Shown: positions 23,974 to 38,900 of the stretch, piece by piece | Layout of the letters: each line of letters starts with the position of its first letter | Position numbering within the stretch: position 1 is the first letter of the stretch | Assembly: GCA_032209605.1 (NCBI GenBank) | Contig: JASFXZ010000001.1 | Coordinates: forward strand, 18,494,256-18,558,255 | Source: Mactromeris polynyma | Lineage: Eukaryota > Mollusca > Bivalvia > Venerida > Mactridae | Length of the DNA stretch: 64,000 nt | Direction of reading: 5' to 3' | Notes under the pieces: generated by a model | The model's database searches: none | Told to the model about the DNA's origin: nothing | What the model saw: the letters and a program-made list of their open reading frames with translations, nothing else | Position numbers and translations under genes: made by a program

Positions 23974-26900
23974 TTAAGGTATCGTTACAAGGAGACATAT
24001 GATGGCTAGCAATGTTACAGTTAACAATGACACAGTTATATGCGATCCGGTCGTGTACGCGCATGGTAACCGCACGTTGCGCACTTCTGGACATTTGTTT
24101 TGACCCGCTAAAGTCGTTGTCGAGGATTCTTGATGAGCACATGTTCCGTTGATAATACTATAAGCACCTGAATTCACAATACTGAAAATAAAGAAACATT
24201 AATTTGTGGGTTATCTTCTTTTTATTTCTAGAAAACACAATTTAACTTACAAATTTTATACATATGAGACACTTAAGTTTAACACTTATCCACTATTTTA
24301 TGAAATCATACCTTAATATGCAGCATTCTACCAAAAATCTCACTTTTGAGTTTTTTGCTGTTTGAAAAATGAAAATATTCATCAATAAATCGAAATCACA
24401 GATTGTCAGGAATGTACAAAACAAGAAGTATATTTAAAAACAACGATCGGTGCAAACTGAAATATGTCAAGATGTTGTAGTTTTATTTGTTTATGATTTC
24501 AAGTTACATTATGAACACAATCATGTTAATAGAATCAATAAACAACGACAATGGAATACTAAATTTTTGCTTTCATTCATTTGTTTTATCTTATAAAAAT
24601 ATTCAACATGTGTTGTAGAAATAGTTTGATACTTGTTCAATACAATTTATTGTGCATAATATATTAGAATACATGTTTAGGTTATATAAGATTGTAAATA
24701 AATCCTACCTTCTCGTTATCTTACAATGAAAATTGTAAAACAAGCTCTCTCGGTATGGCTTCCAGTTTTCAATAACTAACAAATATAAATTGGTTTTCGG
24801 TAACGTGGTAACGTAATAAAATCCGGACATGCAAGGACCGGATACATTTCCCGTAACCATTCGGCTCGGACCTGTAACACAAAGGTTCATTCCATTTTAC
24901 TAAACAAATATTCAAGTTAATCATCAATTACTATGTTACTTTATACATGTATGTTAATTATATTAATTACTGTCCATCATCACCTTTTTACTTAATTATA
25001 CCAACACTGAAAAATGTAAAGCATTGAAACAGTAAAGAAATCCTTATTATCAACAGAAAATCTTTATAGACATTATGTAAAGGTCTTTGTAGACATTATG
25101 TAAAGGTCGTTGTAGTCATTATGTAAAGGTCTTTATAGACATTATGTAAAGGTCGTTGTAGTCATTATGTAAAGGTCTTTATAGACATAATGTAAAGGTC
25201 GTTGTAGTCATTATGTAAAGGTCTTTATAGACATAATGTAAAGGTCGTTGTAGTCATTATGTAAAGGTCTTTATAGACATAATGTACAGGTCATTGTAGT
25301 CATTATGTAAAATACTTTATAGACATTATGTAAAGGTCTATATAGACATTATGTAAAGGTCGTTGTAGTCATTATGTAAAGGTCTTTGTAGACACTATGT
25401 CAAGGTCTTTACTTGACACTGATGCCACTGTTTGGAGATTTGTATCAACAAACATACAACATAGTAAGTAGTTGAACACTTAATACTTTTTTAATTACAG
25501 GAAATAACTTAGCCTTCTTATGATTACTTCTATCAACAGATACAACTTCTATGTTAACTACACAGTAACATTGTGGTAGCGGCTAACCGTTTCCATTTTT
25601 CAACAACAAAACATGCAGATATTACCCATGTCTTGTCAAACACTAGTGGCCAAACAAAATGTGATATTCTATCATAATGGGCTTATTTCAATATATTAAT
25701 GGATTAAGCGGTAACTCAGCATTCTAACGGATATTCATAAGTTCTGAAAATTAGAACTGTACCTAATGCTGTTTCATTGACAGAATACCCCACAACATCT
25801 TGTATGCATCCAAACTCATTGTTAAACTTGGGTATTGGGCCTTTATTTCTGTTATAATCATCTTTCTCTTCTGGATTCTTTGGGATATCATCCAGTGTCA
25901 CCTGTACGGGAATAAAACATACATACATAAATGTTATCTTACAGAATATAAAGAATAGATCAGAAAAGTATAGACCAGAACATAGTACATTGTATACAGG
26001 AAAAGTATAGTATAGCATAGAACAGAATAGTAGAGACCAGAACTTAGTACATTGTATACAGAAAAAGTATAGTATAGCATAGAACAGAATAATACAGCCC
26101 AGAACATAATAATTTTTATAATAAAATAGTATACTGTCAAAATAGTATAGAATATAGAATTGAGCAGAACAGAACAGAATAGAATTAAGATAATATACAA
26201 TAGAACAGAGTAGTTCATTGAATAGAATAGAATAAATAGATCTGAACAAAATCAAAGGGTTGCTCTGTTGTATAGTGACAAACCACACTGACAACTAGGA
26301 TAATGAATCCTCAGACCAGTTAGCTTGGCCAGTGAACTGATTGACAACCAGTATTGAGATTGTGAGTTCAACAACCAGGGCAATCTCTACAAATCAATTT
26401 GACTGAAAACTAATATTTCTTAAATTCCCACTCCTCCTCTGACTTATGTGGCCAAGTTATTGGTTGTTTGTATAAGCACTGGTTAGTACTGGTTGATAAA
26501 ATCAGAAAAGTTAGCAAGGGCAATAACTGGCACCCTCACTGAATTCCTTACCTTTGGTTTTTCTGGAGTGATCCTGCAAGACCCCTGGAAGTCCACTCTC
26601 TCCGTACGACGTATGAATGCATGTTTATATACCAGATCCTTCATCACCTCTCCTTCCTTTTCTCCAAGCTGAACTCTTTCATATTTACTTTCATCCAGAT
26701 CACTTGCTGTCAGAAAATCTGGGTCCATGATGAGAAACGCATTGGAGTCAAACAGGTAACATCTAAATGTAAAGTTTACCAAGATTAATAAATACAGTAA
26801 AACCTCAATAATACGACCACCATTGGGACTCTTGAAAATTGGTCTTCTTATTGAGGTGGTCTTAATATCTGACTTGAATTAAAAAGCAAATTGGAATTAA

Positions 26901-29900
26901 AAAATGTTTTTTTGATATTGAGGTGGTCTTATTATTGAGGTGGTCTTTAAGTGAGGTTTTACTGTATACATGTAATTCACTTGCTACATTTGGAATTTTA
27001 GGAATGACACTTTTCATAATATTAAATATATTTTTAAAATCTACAAAAAATTTGCAATACACATGTATGATCCAAACTAGAACAGAATGGCAAATTACTA
27101 TGGTGACCTAAATATCGATTATAGGGGTGTTGTATACAACCTATTGGTCCCTTCATAATTGAAAATATGATTTGAACAACCTTCCCACCCTATACCCAAT
27201 ATAATAGATAAATCGATAATGAAAGCCTTATAGAATTGGGTTTATACTTGTGGTTTGAAGTAAAACAAACAACAACGACAGACAAAGAATGATCACCACA
27301 GCTCACCTTCAGCCTCAAGTGCTCAGGTGAGCTCAATATGAAACATGCTAATAAGAACCTGACTTGACATACCTTGTTGAGCAGTTAGGCTCACCATCAG
27401 GACAGTCGTAATACTGACCACAAGATTTCTTAAAGTCACTTGCTTCCATGCTTCCCATTGTTTTATTCTGAAAGTCATCATAGAGAATATCTAACCCAGT
27501 CACAGCTTCTACTCGTTCTGTGGCACATCTTCTATGATCACTCGCTTCAAGACTTTTACTTAGGTAACACACCTCTAAAATATTTCAAAACTCTTTTGTT
27601 AGTGAGGCAACATAACTAAAAAATATTTCAAGATAGCATGTAAATAAACATTGAACAAAACAAGAACTATCTTGAAAAAAGATGGTTGGCGCAATTTGTA
27701 TGTTAAGATTTGTTGTGCAACATAAAAAACAATGCTGATATGTTACGATTGCTGGTCACTCCAGATCCAAAATTCTCTTAGTGGATTTCGGTAAGGTAAC
27801 GTACCCATTATCGAAATGTTAACCAATCCAAGGTTACAAACGTTGTTCAGTTGAAAAGAAATTGCCTTGGTGGTAAACGTTAGATTTGATTGGTTTACAC
27901 AACACTGATATGCAAATAGCAATCAAATGCTGCGCCGAAAAATTACATAAATCATTTACATACAAAAATGTCTAAGTTGAATCCGATGTATTCTAGAATC
28001 CCTTATAATACTATGAAATCAGTCAAGTCTTCTGTATATATGATCAGGTTTTGGATTTTCATCAAGATATTAATAATGTCTGATGATCATTTTTGTTAAA
28101 TTTTAATTATTGGTTTTTTTTTAAAACAATAATTCAACACAGACAATGTCTTAACTAATCTTTTTGAGAACTGTAACAGGAAGATATGTACAATGTACTA
28201 ACGTTAAAAGAAGTAAAAGAACAACTACGTGTATTTCAAATTTATTCAATAAGTCAGCATTAAGTTTACAGACAACCCTACACTTATAAGACAGAAACCA
28301 GGGATGGCTTACTTATTATGCAATCTTCGTCCACATTGCATTTACAGCCACCAGGCCAGGGACCAGTTTGTGAGATATTTCTACATTCATCATCCGACTT
28401 CACCTTCATTCCTTCAAACACTGCCTGGGATATAGTGTTGATTTTACCTACACCAGCAGCGTCCATATAGGGAGTAGATATTGATATTTGGTGGGGAGCA
28501 GCACTGGTTCTCTTATACCATGGTCTTCTGTGGTTGTCAAGGAAACAATAATACATTTTTAAGACATATAAATCATTCTACAGTTTTTATGGTCATTAGA
28601 TACATTAACTGATAAGGAAATATGTCAATTTATCCTAAATTTAAGATTTTTGCATTTGGTAATGTTATTAATTTAAGGCGGTCCAAAATAACAATAACTC
28701 AATTAACAGATATTCAGTTTTCTTTAAAAAAAAACATCAAGAGAAAAGTTAACCGATACCTGGAATAAACTGGTATTTAGTACAGGAGATTGTAGCAATG
28801 TTCATAGGTAGGTTATTGCCCCTTTTATAGTATATATAGCATTATATATATAATTACAATAGAAGGGGTCATAACCTACTTATGACCATTCATAAAATCT
28901 CCTGTAGAATTTAGGAATAAACTGTTCAGTTCAATCAGGGGACATAACAACACTGAATCGAAGCATTTAATCAATATGAAAAACTGCTTGTACAATATCA
29001 ACAATCTCCTATGCAGTGGTCTCCCTTACAATGAGAACAAAGACGTCTGCCATCACAATCACTTTCACCTCATTCTGCTCTATACCCATTTTATAACCTT
29101 TAATTTTATGTGTTCTGGCAGCATTTCGAAGAAACATGGCTGTTAAAGTTAGTAAAATAAAAAAAAACAGTAATAGAGTAAATGACTAACAGATATGTTT
29201 TCAAGGATTACTGTCATTTTACTCAAACAACCATCACATTATAACATACAGTTAAAAGGAGTATTACTAAAGCAGGGGAAAACAAGGGAATACATGAACT
29301 AACTTTGTAGGATCATATTTCCTGGTTGACCTATGACCTGGGTAAGTTCTGAACACACCACTTCTCAATCCAACATTGGTCCATTTTATCTGACTCAGAG
29401 ACTCAAACTTTCTTGCCTTCCATATTTCCTCAATTGGCTGAGTAATCAGGACGTCCGCTCTGAAAACCGACAAATCACAATTTTCACTTCATGACCACTA
29501 CAATATACAATTGTAAAAGTCTGTACAGAATTTCGAGGGTTTAGTGCAAGACTATACTAACTCCTATGTATTTATTACATAGCCAGTCAGTCATGTATTA
29601 GAGCAACTATTTACTTACTTAAAGCAATATTAAATTTTTTATCAATTAACCTAGATAGATACAATAGACGCTTGCCGTATGTAGGAAGCAAAGATCAATA
29701 GTTTACTTGATCCTTTCTAGAACTCAAACATGTGTTTTGAATAATACGCAGTGAGCTATTCAGTGTGTCCCTTATTGTAAATGATGCACTTAATAACTGA
29801 CCTACTGGTCACCATAGTAGGACAATCTATATCACCATTAGAATTTACAGAACTGTTATGTAGGGGGAGCGACACTCAAAGATTAAGGGATCACCAACAG

Positions 29901-32900
29901 AATTCAATTGGTTTTTGACCCCTCCGGCACCTACAGATGTTAATCCCCACCAAGGTTTTAAATTTTATCTGTCATAATCCTACCATTTTCCTGGAAAGCA
30001 CTAGTGTGATTTTTGGAGAAAAACATTATCTAAAAGTCTGTACATCAAAGTGCACATGTGGGCAACAGTGAGGCAGGATCATTTCTTATGAAGGACTTTC
30101 AGAGTGAGTAATAGGGCAGGGAAAACATAACTGACTCACCTGACTCCTTTATCAAACTTCTGGTTCCCTTTATCACAGCCTAAATCTGGTTCATAACTGT
30201 TAATCCACTGATGAGCCTCTACTGTCTTCTTGTCCAAATTATCATCATAGATATACTCTATAGGGTCACAGTATGACATAGGGGCCAAAAATATAGTGGA
30301 GTATTTGTACGTAATACGCAGCCCCGGATATTTCTCTTCATGCTCCTTAATTTCGATTTCTTCGTTAGTTCCCACAGGAAGATGGTGCCTTGCATAAGTA
30401 CTGTTGTAATGTTTCAGCAGATTGAAGAAACTGGTTTTGTATTTCTTCCTGTCTGTAGGCTCCTGGGACCGTAAAAACTCCTGAAAACACCGACCAAAGT
30501 AAGTAAACCATCACTATATATTCTATCTACATATAGTAGTCTGTATACATTGTATCTACATACAGTAATCTGTATATATTCTATCTACATATAGTAATCT
30601 GTATACATTGTATCTACATACAGTAATCTGTATATATTCTATCTACATATAGTAATCTGTATACATTGTATCTACATACAGTAAGCTGTATACATTGTAT
30701 CTACATACAGTAATCTGTATACATTGTATCTACATACAGTAATCTGTATACATTGTATCTACATACAGTAGTCTGTATACATTGTATCTACATACAGTAA
30801 TCTGTATACATGGTATCTACATACAGTAAAATCTGCATACATTGTATCTACATACAGTAATCTGCATACATTGTATCTACATATAGTAATATGTATACAT
30901 TGTATCTACATACAGTAATCTGTAAACATTGTATCTACATACAGTAAAATCTGCATACATTGTATCTACATACAGTAATCTGTATACATTGTATTTACAT
31001 ACAGTAATCTGTATACATTGTATCTACATACAGTAATATGTATACATTGTATCTACATACAGTAATCTGTATACATTGTATATACATACAGTAATCTGTA
31101 TACATTGTATCTACATACAGTAATCGGTATACATTGTATCTACATACAGTAGTCTGTATATATTGTATCTACATACAGTAATCTGTATACATTGTATCTA
31201 CATACAGTAATCTGTATACATTGTATCTACATACAGTAATCTGTATACATTGTATCTACATACAGTAATCTGTATACATTGTATATACATACGGTACTCT
31301 GTATACATTGTATTTACATACAGTAATCTGTATACATTGTATATACATACAGTAATCTGTATACATTGTATTTACATACAGTAATCTGTATACATTGTAT
31401 ATACATACAGTAATCTGTATACATTGTATCTACATACAGTAATCTCACAGTATACATAAACGTAGTGTCAGACATTTCAGAGATTGTAACAGGAGCCTGT
31501 AACTTACCATATCAGAGTCGGCTATACTGTAAGCAAAGGAATATTCAGAGTTGTTCAATCCTGCATAATAATAAGTCTGCAAACATAAAAATACATGTGA
31601 AATATGCATGCCAAGATTTCTTTTGTTTGGTTTTAAGTTGCATCAAGACAATATATGTCAGTTTGTGACTTTCCATGTTTTATAAGTACCGGTTTATACC
31701 AATTTATTCAGAAAAACTATGATGAAGTATTACATGTAATTGAATCACTCTAATCGAGTCTACTACATAGGGTTTGAACACAAGCGGCCTTGCATTCAGT
31801 TGACTCCATCTTATCTACCAGTCAATCTGTCTCCTTCCATGTTACTTTGGTAGAGAAGATACCATGTGCTTCAGTTCTGTACAGCAGTCAGGAGCCCTCA
31901 TTGCCGTACCTGGGTTTCCAACCAGTAAAACCAGAGGTTTCCGTTAGCATCATTCTCCACATGTATCTGAAGTGGGAGGATAAAAGATTTTAGATCCTAG
32001 AAACTGAGTGAAATAATCACCAAGGACCCCTTGCTTGGTCATTGTAATAGTTGTCTTATAACATCTCCACTTAAATCAGATGTACAAGAGGAATGACTCC
32101 AGCTTTATCACCAGGGAAATCATCTAGGTTAACATTCACCACACTTGACACAACATTGTGACAGACAGCCCATCAATTAGTAACACTTACCCTTGGCTTC
32201 CCATCTTTAGCTTTTTCAATAAATTTAGCACCTTCTTTCCCCAGGGTCATATTACGTTCTATTTCTGAAAACTCCTCAGGTTGATTTTCCTTATTCTTTT
32301 CAAGTTGTTGAATTGGAATAAATATAGGATCTTCCAGCAACTGCAAATATAACAAGATTGGCTATGAAATGCTTGAGGGATGTGACATTATATGCACCAT
32401 GACATAGTTGGGGCCATGATTTTCTCTTGGATATGACATTCCAGGGGCTGACATTCTCTGGATCATGACAGACTTGTGTATGACATTCTCTGGATCATGA
32501 CAGACTTGTGCTATGACATTCTCTGGATCATGACAGACTTGTGCTATGACATTCTCTGGATCATGACAGACTTGTGCTATGACATTCTCTGGATCATGAC
32601 AGACTTGTGCTATGACATTCTCTGGATCATGACAGACTTGTGCTATGACATTCTCTGGATCATGACAGACTTGTGCTATGACATACTCAGGATTATGACA
32701 GACTTGTGCTATGACATTCTCTGGATCATGACAGACTTGTGCTATGTCATACTCAGGGCTATGACATACTCAGGATTATGACATATTTCAGGCTATGGCA
32801 TTCTCCAGATTATGATATTCATAGATCTATAACATTCTCCAGGAAATGCCATTCTCAGGACTATGACATTCTCTAGGGCTATGACATACTCAGGGCTATG

Positions 32901-35900
32901 ACATTCTCAAGATTATGATATTCATAGATCTATAACATTCTCCAGGAAATGCCATTCTCAGGACTATGACATTCTCTAGGGCTATGACATACTCAGGGCT
33001 ATGACATTCTCTAGGCTATGACATTCATAGACCTGATAAATTATCTGGGCTATGACATTTCCTTAGGCTATAACGTTCAGATATATGCAGTAATGTTAAA
33101 GCCATTGTTGTAGTACATGTAATAAAAAACATAAAAAGGAAAAAGCTGCATGCATAGATTTAATTGTTACTTGATAAATAATCTCTCAGTATACTTACAT
33201 TGGTGCTAGGTTTGAGTTTAGGATGGAAGATTGTCTCCCCTTGATTATTGATAAGGAAAGAGTAAACAGTTCCCCATTGATGTTTGGTGAGAAAATTCTC
33301 AATCTTGTCCAATGTAGCATCAATACCAACCACTCCTATTGTACTACAAATATATAACACATTTACCTTAACTTAAATATAGTGGCAAATAGAGTAGCCA
33401 ACCAGGGCCCGTATTCACAAACGTTTTAAGACTGAATCTCAGACTTATACTTTATAATTGCAAAAATTAAATTTACAAGCATTTCGTTTTCATTATATTT
33501 AAACAGATACATTTTTGTCTGAAAATTTCTTGTTACACACTTTTGCCATGTTTTATCAAAATATATTGTGTAACAATAACGTAGGAACAAAATGAAAATT
33601 TACTATTTTAAAGTCTAAGTGACATTTGTGAATACCGGCCCAGGTTCTCAAATATTTTTTTTAAAATGTTACCGTTATAAAATTCCATAATTGTATAGGT
33701 ACATGTTTCCATACTCATCTATACAATATTTTGTTCTAGGTTACAATGATACATGACAATTTCTTTCAATTGAACTTAGGTTACACAGTGAAAAATAGAA
33801 GGACATTTTACTAGAATACTGAATACATTTACACTGACCTGCCAGTCACTTTACTGATGACCGGTATAGCATGAGTAACCATGATACCAAGCCCCCATGC
33901 ATCCAGGTACGGTGACGTCCATAGAGCTTTTGTTGTTTCAGCATTTTGAGACAGAAATTCAAAGTAGTTGCTCATTCTGGAGATCAGATTTTCTCCAGTA
34001 TTTAATTTCAGCATACTACCGCCATGGTTACAAGCTAGTTTCCCCGGAAACAGTTCTGCATCTTCTTTTATGAGATAACTGAAGATTCTAGCCTGGCAAA
34101 AATAGAAACACAGGTATGATTTTATATCAAATATATAACCACAGTGCAGGTACTTCACATGCCTACTCTGGAGTCACAAGTGCGATATGGCTGGTTGATT
34201 ATCAAACTTGTCCAAGATATTATGCCGATACACATTCTGACCAAGTATGGTTAAGATTGGACAAAAAATACTTCAAAGTTATTGATCGGACAACATGCTG
34301 GATGCCGCCCGCCCAAACGCATTCAGTAAACACGCGTTCAGTGAATCCGTTCCATCTATCTGACTCAAATCACTGTCAAGTGTGCAGAATCTATTCATTT
34401 TGAAACATGCACGGGTAAGTGATCAAATGAAATAACGGAGAAAACCCCTCTTACCTGTGGACTGCAATATGAATTCTTGCTGTCAGCAATGGTCCACACT
34501 TTGGTCCAGTTGTACTTACAGACCGGTCCGGGCACATAACCACTCCTTGTATAATAACCTGTCACAGAAATAATTTATAACATACCAATAACAAGATAAT
34601 GATCTATCAATATGACATTGTACCAAACACAGCTTAATATCATACAAATATTGACTGTCCAGCTGTACACAGCATAATATCATACAAATGTTGACAGTTG
34701 AGCTGTACAAAGTATAATCATACAAATATTGACTGTCCAGCTGTACACAGCATAATATCATACACATATTGACTGTCCAGCTGTACACAGTATAATATCA
34801 TACAAATATTGACTGTCCAGCTGTACACAGTATAATATCATACAAATATTGACTGTCCAGCTGTACACAGTATAATATCATACAAATGTTGACAGTTGAG
34901 CTGTACACAGTATAATATCATACAAATATTGACTGTCCAGCTGTACACAGTATAATATCATACAAATGTTGACAGTTGAGCTGTACAGAGTATAATCATA
35001 CAAATATTGACTGTCCAGCTTGGTCAACAGTATATATTTGTTTTCTGTTCCATACCACATCAGTTAGCTCAGTCAGTAAAACACTGACCTGCCAATCCGG
35101 ACGTGTTAGGTTAAACACTGGGTGTAGCATATATTATCCATGATAATTTGACCAATGATAAAACATTAAAACGTCACATGACTTCCCCCAACTTATTTTA
35201 GATGATGACATGTTATACAAGATGACAATGAATAATTTTCGAGAAAGACTTACCAGGACCACATCTTACATTCTCTCCATCGGTATCCTTCCCATCTGTA
35301 GCAAATATAATCACTGATTGACAACCTGTTCTAGGATTGCTGTTCAACAGCTCGAATGCCTTCTCAAATCCAGTCCTAGGATATACATGTAATATACAGC
35401 AGAAAGTGTAATGTTAGGTTGGACAGGATTGATTTAATCTAATTGATTTCAGAATTTATACCAAGTATTCAGATGGAATGTAATCAAATGAATGAGGTCC
35501 AACTGTATATATTTTAAGAAATACTAGTAGTCGTGCTTTTTGTAGAAATCTGGTTGACCCTGAAATAAAATACAATAATACAAACGTAGCTTCAATGTAA
35601 CTATTGACAAACGTAGCTTCAATGTAACTATTGATTACATTCAATATGAACAATACTTACTCTAGCTCACTGGTTCCCCCAGGATTGAGGTTTTCTATGT
35701 TCTTGATAAGATCTTTTCTATGTGCTATAGTTGCTGGTACCATGCGCTCAGATTGACAACTCAAAACTGTTGTTTGGTAAAAATGCCATCTGAAATTAAA
35801 ATATAATTCCTGCAATTTCTGTTCACAAAAAGAGTTCTCATCAAATCATTCATTAGATTCAATACATGATAACTACATGTACTACACACAATTACACACA

Positions 35901-38900
35901 GTGAGGGCTAGAAACACATGTATGAGGAAGATATGGTGGCATATTTCTGCCACTAGTTAACTACTTTATTAACTAGATAATTATGTGGTTATCACGTAAA
36001 AGAAACTAGATGAACTACTTAATTAACTAGATAATTGTATAGTTAACTATATACTTATCGCAGTAACTACTTAACAGTTACCTAAACATTATGTAGCTAA
36101 TGCGTTACCTTTCTATTTAACTAGATATTTAACTCGATAAGTATGTTGTTTACTAGATAGTTAACTCATTAACCACTTATTTAACTATAAAATAATGTAG
36201 TAAACTATATACATATCATGTTAGTTACTTATCAGTTACCTAAAAAAAAATTATGTAGCTAATGTGTTACCTATCTAGTTAACTTGATAATTATGTTGTT
36301 ATCTAGATACTTAACTTGTTAACCACTTAATTAACTAGGTAATTATGAAGTTAACTAGATATTTATCACGTTAAATACTGAACACGTATCTAAAAAAGAT
36401 TGTCCATACTGGGTTTAAGTGGGTAAGTGGTGGCAGTTGTGGGCACTATCTGACAATTTTTCGTTTTAAGATATTTATCTGGTATGAAAATTTATCACTT
36501 ATCTAGTTTACCACATAATTATCTAGTTAATTAAGTAGTTATCTAGTTTCTTAAACAAGATAACCACATAATTATCTTGTCAATTAAGTAGTTAACTGGT
36601 GGCAGAAATATGCTATCATAAATACATGATAACTATTACACACAATTACACACAGTGAGAGCCACAAACACATGTATGAGGAAGAGGATGACACTACACG
36701 GCTCTAGAAATCCACTAGCACGATGTCCAAGACAAACAGACAGTGAAGAGAGATCACCCAAATGGTATGTTTGACAAAGAAATCACCCAAAGTGAGAACA
36801 ATACCAAATACAATGTTCAAAGTAACAGAAAGTGAGCAGAATTAACTATCAAACTCACATTATAGATTTTCAAAGCATTCAAACTATTTTGTTTTTAACT
36901 CAGAAGTAGGTTTTCAAGAAAAGAATGATGAGGACTGAAAATTGAGATCAAGCAAGCAGGTCAATGTGACATTTCAATACACAATTCTAAATATTTAGTG
37001 TCAGAATTTAATAACCAATGCAAGTCAATTATTCAGAATGTTTACCAAAACAAGCCAATTCTGGAAACAAAAGAGACAATACAAGCTGTTCTAAAATGAC
37101 CCAGATACTTAAATGTAACAATGTATCGCCAGAGGAGACTAATAAATAATGCATAAAGCATTTTATGTATCAATACACACATCCATTTATATTCACACAA
37201 ATGGAACTCTGATGGCTTTATCATCATAAAGCACGTAGTCTATTGGGAAAATGATCAGTAAATAAGGCCAAGCAAATTGTATTGTTACACTATGCAACCA
37301 GAGTACCAACAATATCAGCAACTATGTGACAGTTGGGTTTTACACGCCACCAAAAATACCTCAGTTCGACACTGATGTTGTCAATTTGTGGCCACATAGT
37401 GAGCGATACAATGCTGCTTTTACCTAACACCAAGCTTGCCAAGCCACTAGTACAATATAACAACTTTCGTATGTGACAGTTAAGGCTTGGACCCACCACC
37501 TTCTGCACTGAAGTCCTACCCTCTACCACTTGAGACAATGAGCTTGTTTTCATCAGCAATTGTTATATCAATCCTTGATTCAATGTCAATGAAACAGGCA
37601 TCGGTAAAGGTTTTAAATTACACTTAGTTAAATCCAGAAGTTTTTTCTTATACAAGTTCAAAACTACATGTATGTGTATTGTGTTGTGTTGTTAGACTAT
37701 CAAACTTTACCTCAACATTGCACATCAACGTCTTGCACAACACATGCAAAATCCCTGTAGAAAGCTTTACTGAGAAAAAATGATATTATCATGATGATTG
37801 TATTTATAAAAATCTAGATTTCAAAGTGCTCAAACCCAAGTAATATTTCTATATACATTGAGAATATTGAATTGATCTGCCTGACATCGAATGCCGAGTG
37901 TTACAATAAGGCACTAACCCCAATGCTTTCAGAAAACCAATGAATTTTTAACAGTTCCTATCTCTACTATCAAATGTATCTAGAACTCGGTGATGATTTA
38001 ATTACACTTGTCTATAGACATACATCTCATACATTACCCTAGTTTCATAGTATCATCAGTCACAACATATAGAAGGAGAACAGACAAGGAGGATTTGCGC
38101 AGCACTCTTTTATTCAAAGAAATCAAACGGCTTTGTTTTTGCCAGTTTATAATATTGACAGAAGTAAATACCAGTTTGTCACAAAGCAAACTGACGTTCA
38201 TTTCCCTGGACTTATTCTGGAAAGTGCCGAAAAGTGCCAAGAAAAGTGCCAAGAAAAGTACCAAGAAAATTATCAGGAATAATAGAAATGTTTGACAGTA
38301 CATTTAGGAAAGTTTGAAATTCAATATAGATGAATGAATTAAACAGTGTTGTGTATAAGTTTGCAACAGTTGAATACAGGGTATTTTAAGATTATTGTGT
38401 TCTTAATTTACAGGAGACAAGTACTCATTGGGTAGTGAAAAAAAAGGAAGGACATAGAATTTTTGCCAATTTGCAAAAAAAGAATCAAATAAAATTCAAA
38501 TATTTGTGAACAAGGAATCAATAATATAACTAAAATGGAGATCAATTACACATTTCTTATAATAGTTCTTGGTATTGGCTCCGGTAGCTTTTCATAAGCA
38601 CAAAGTTACGATAACATAACAAGTTTGAAAAACAACCTGTTTAACAGCTACGACTCGACCATCATTCCACTTCAGAATCAGTCAGGTACGATGAACGTTA
38701 ATTTTGTCATATCTTTAAGCGCTATGCCACAAGTGGACACCATTAATTCTTGGGTAAAACTCACGATGTCGATAAATGTAACATGGACTGATGAAAAACT
38801 CACATGGGAGCCCAGCCAGTATGACAGCATTCAACAAATGATGCAACCAACAGATTCAATATGGACACCATCATTTGTCCTAGGCAGTGGACAATCGCAT

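Noticed and set aside
32476..32781. Plus-strand protein with 11-residue repeats (CYDILWIMTDL)
   Set aside because: Results from a 33-bp minisatellite inside alpha2-delta intron 11; no domain outside the repeat.
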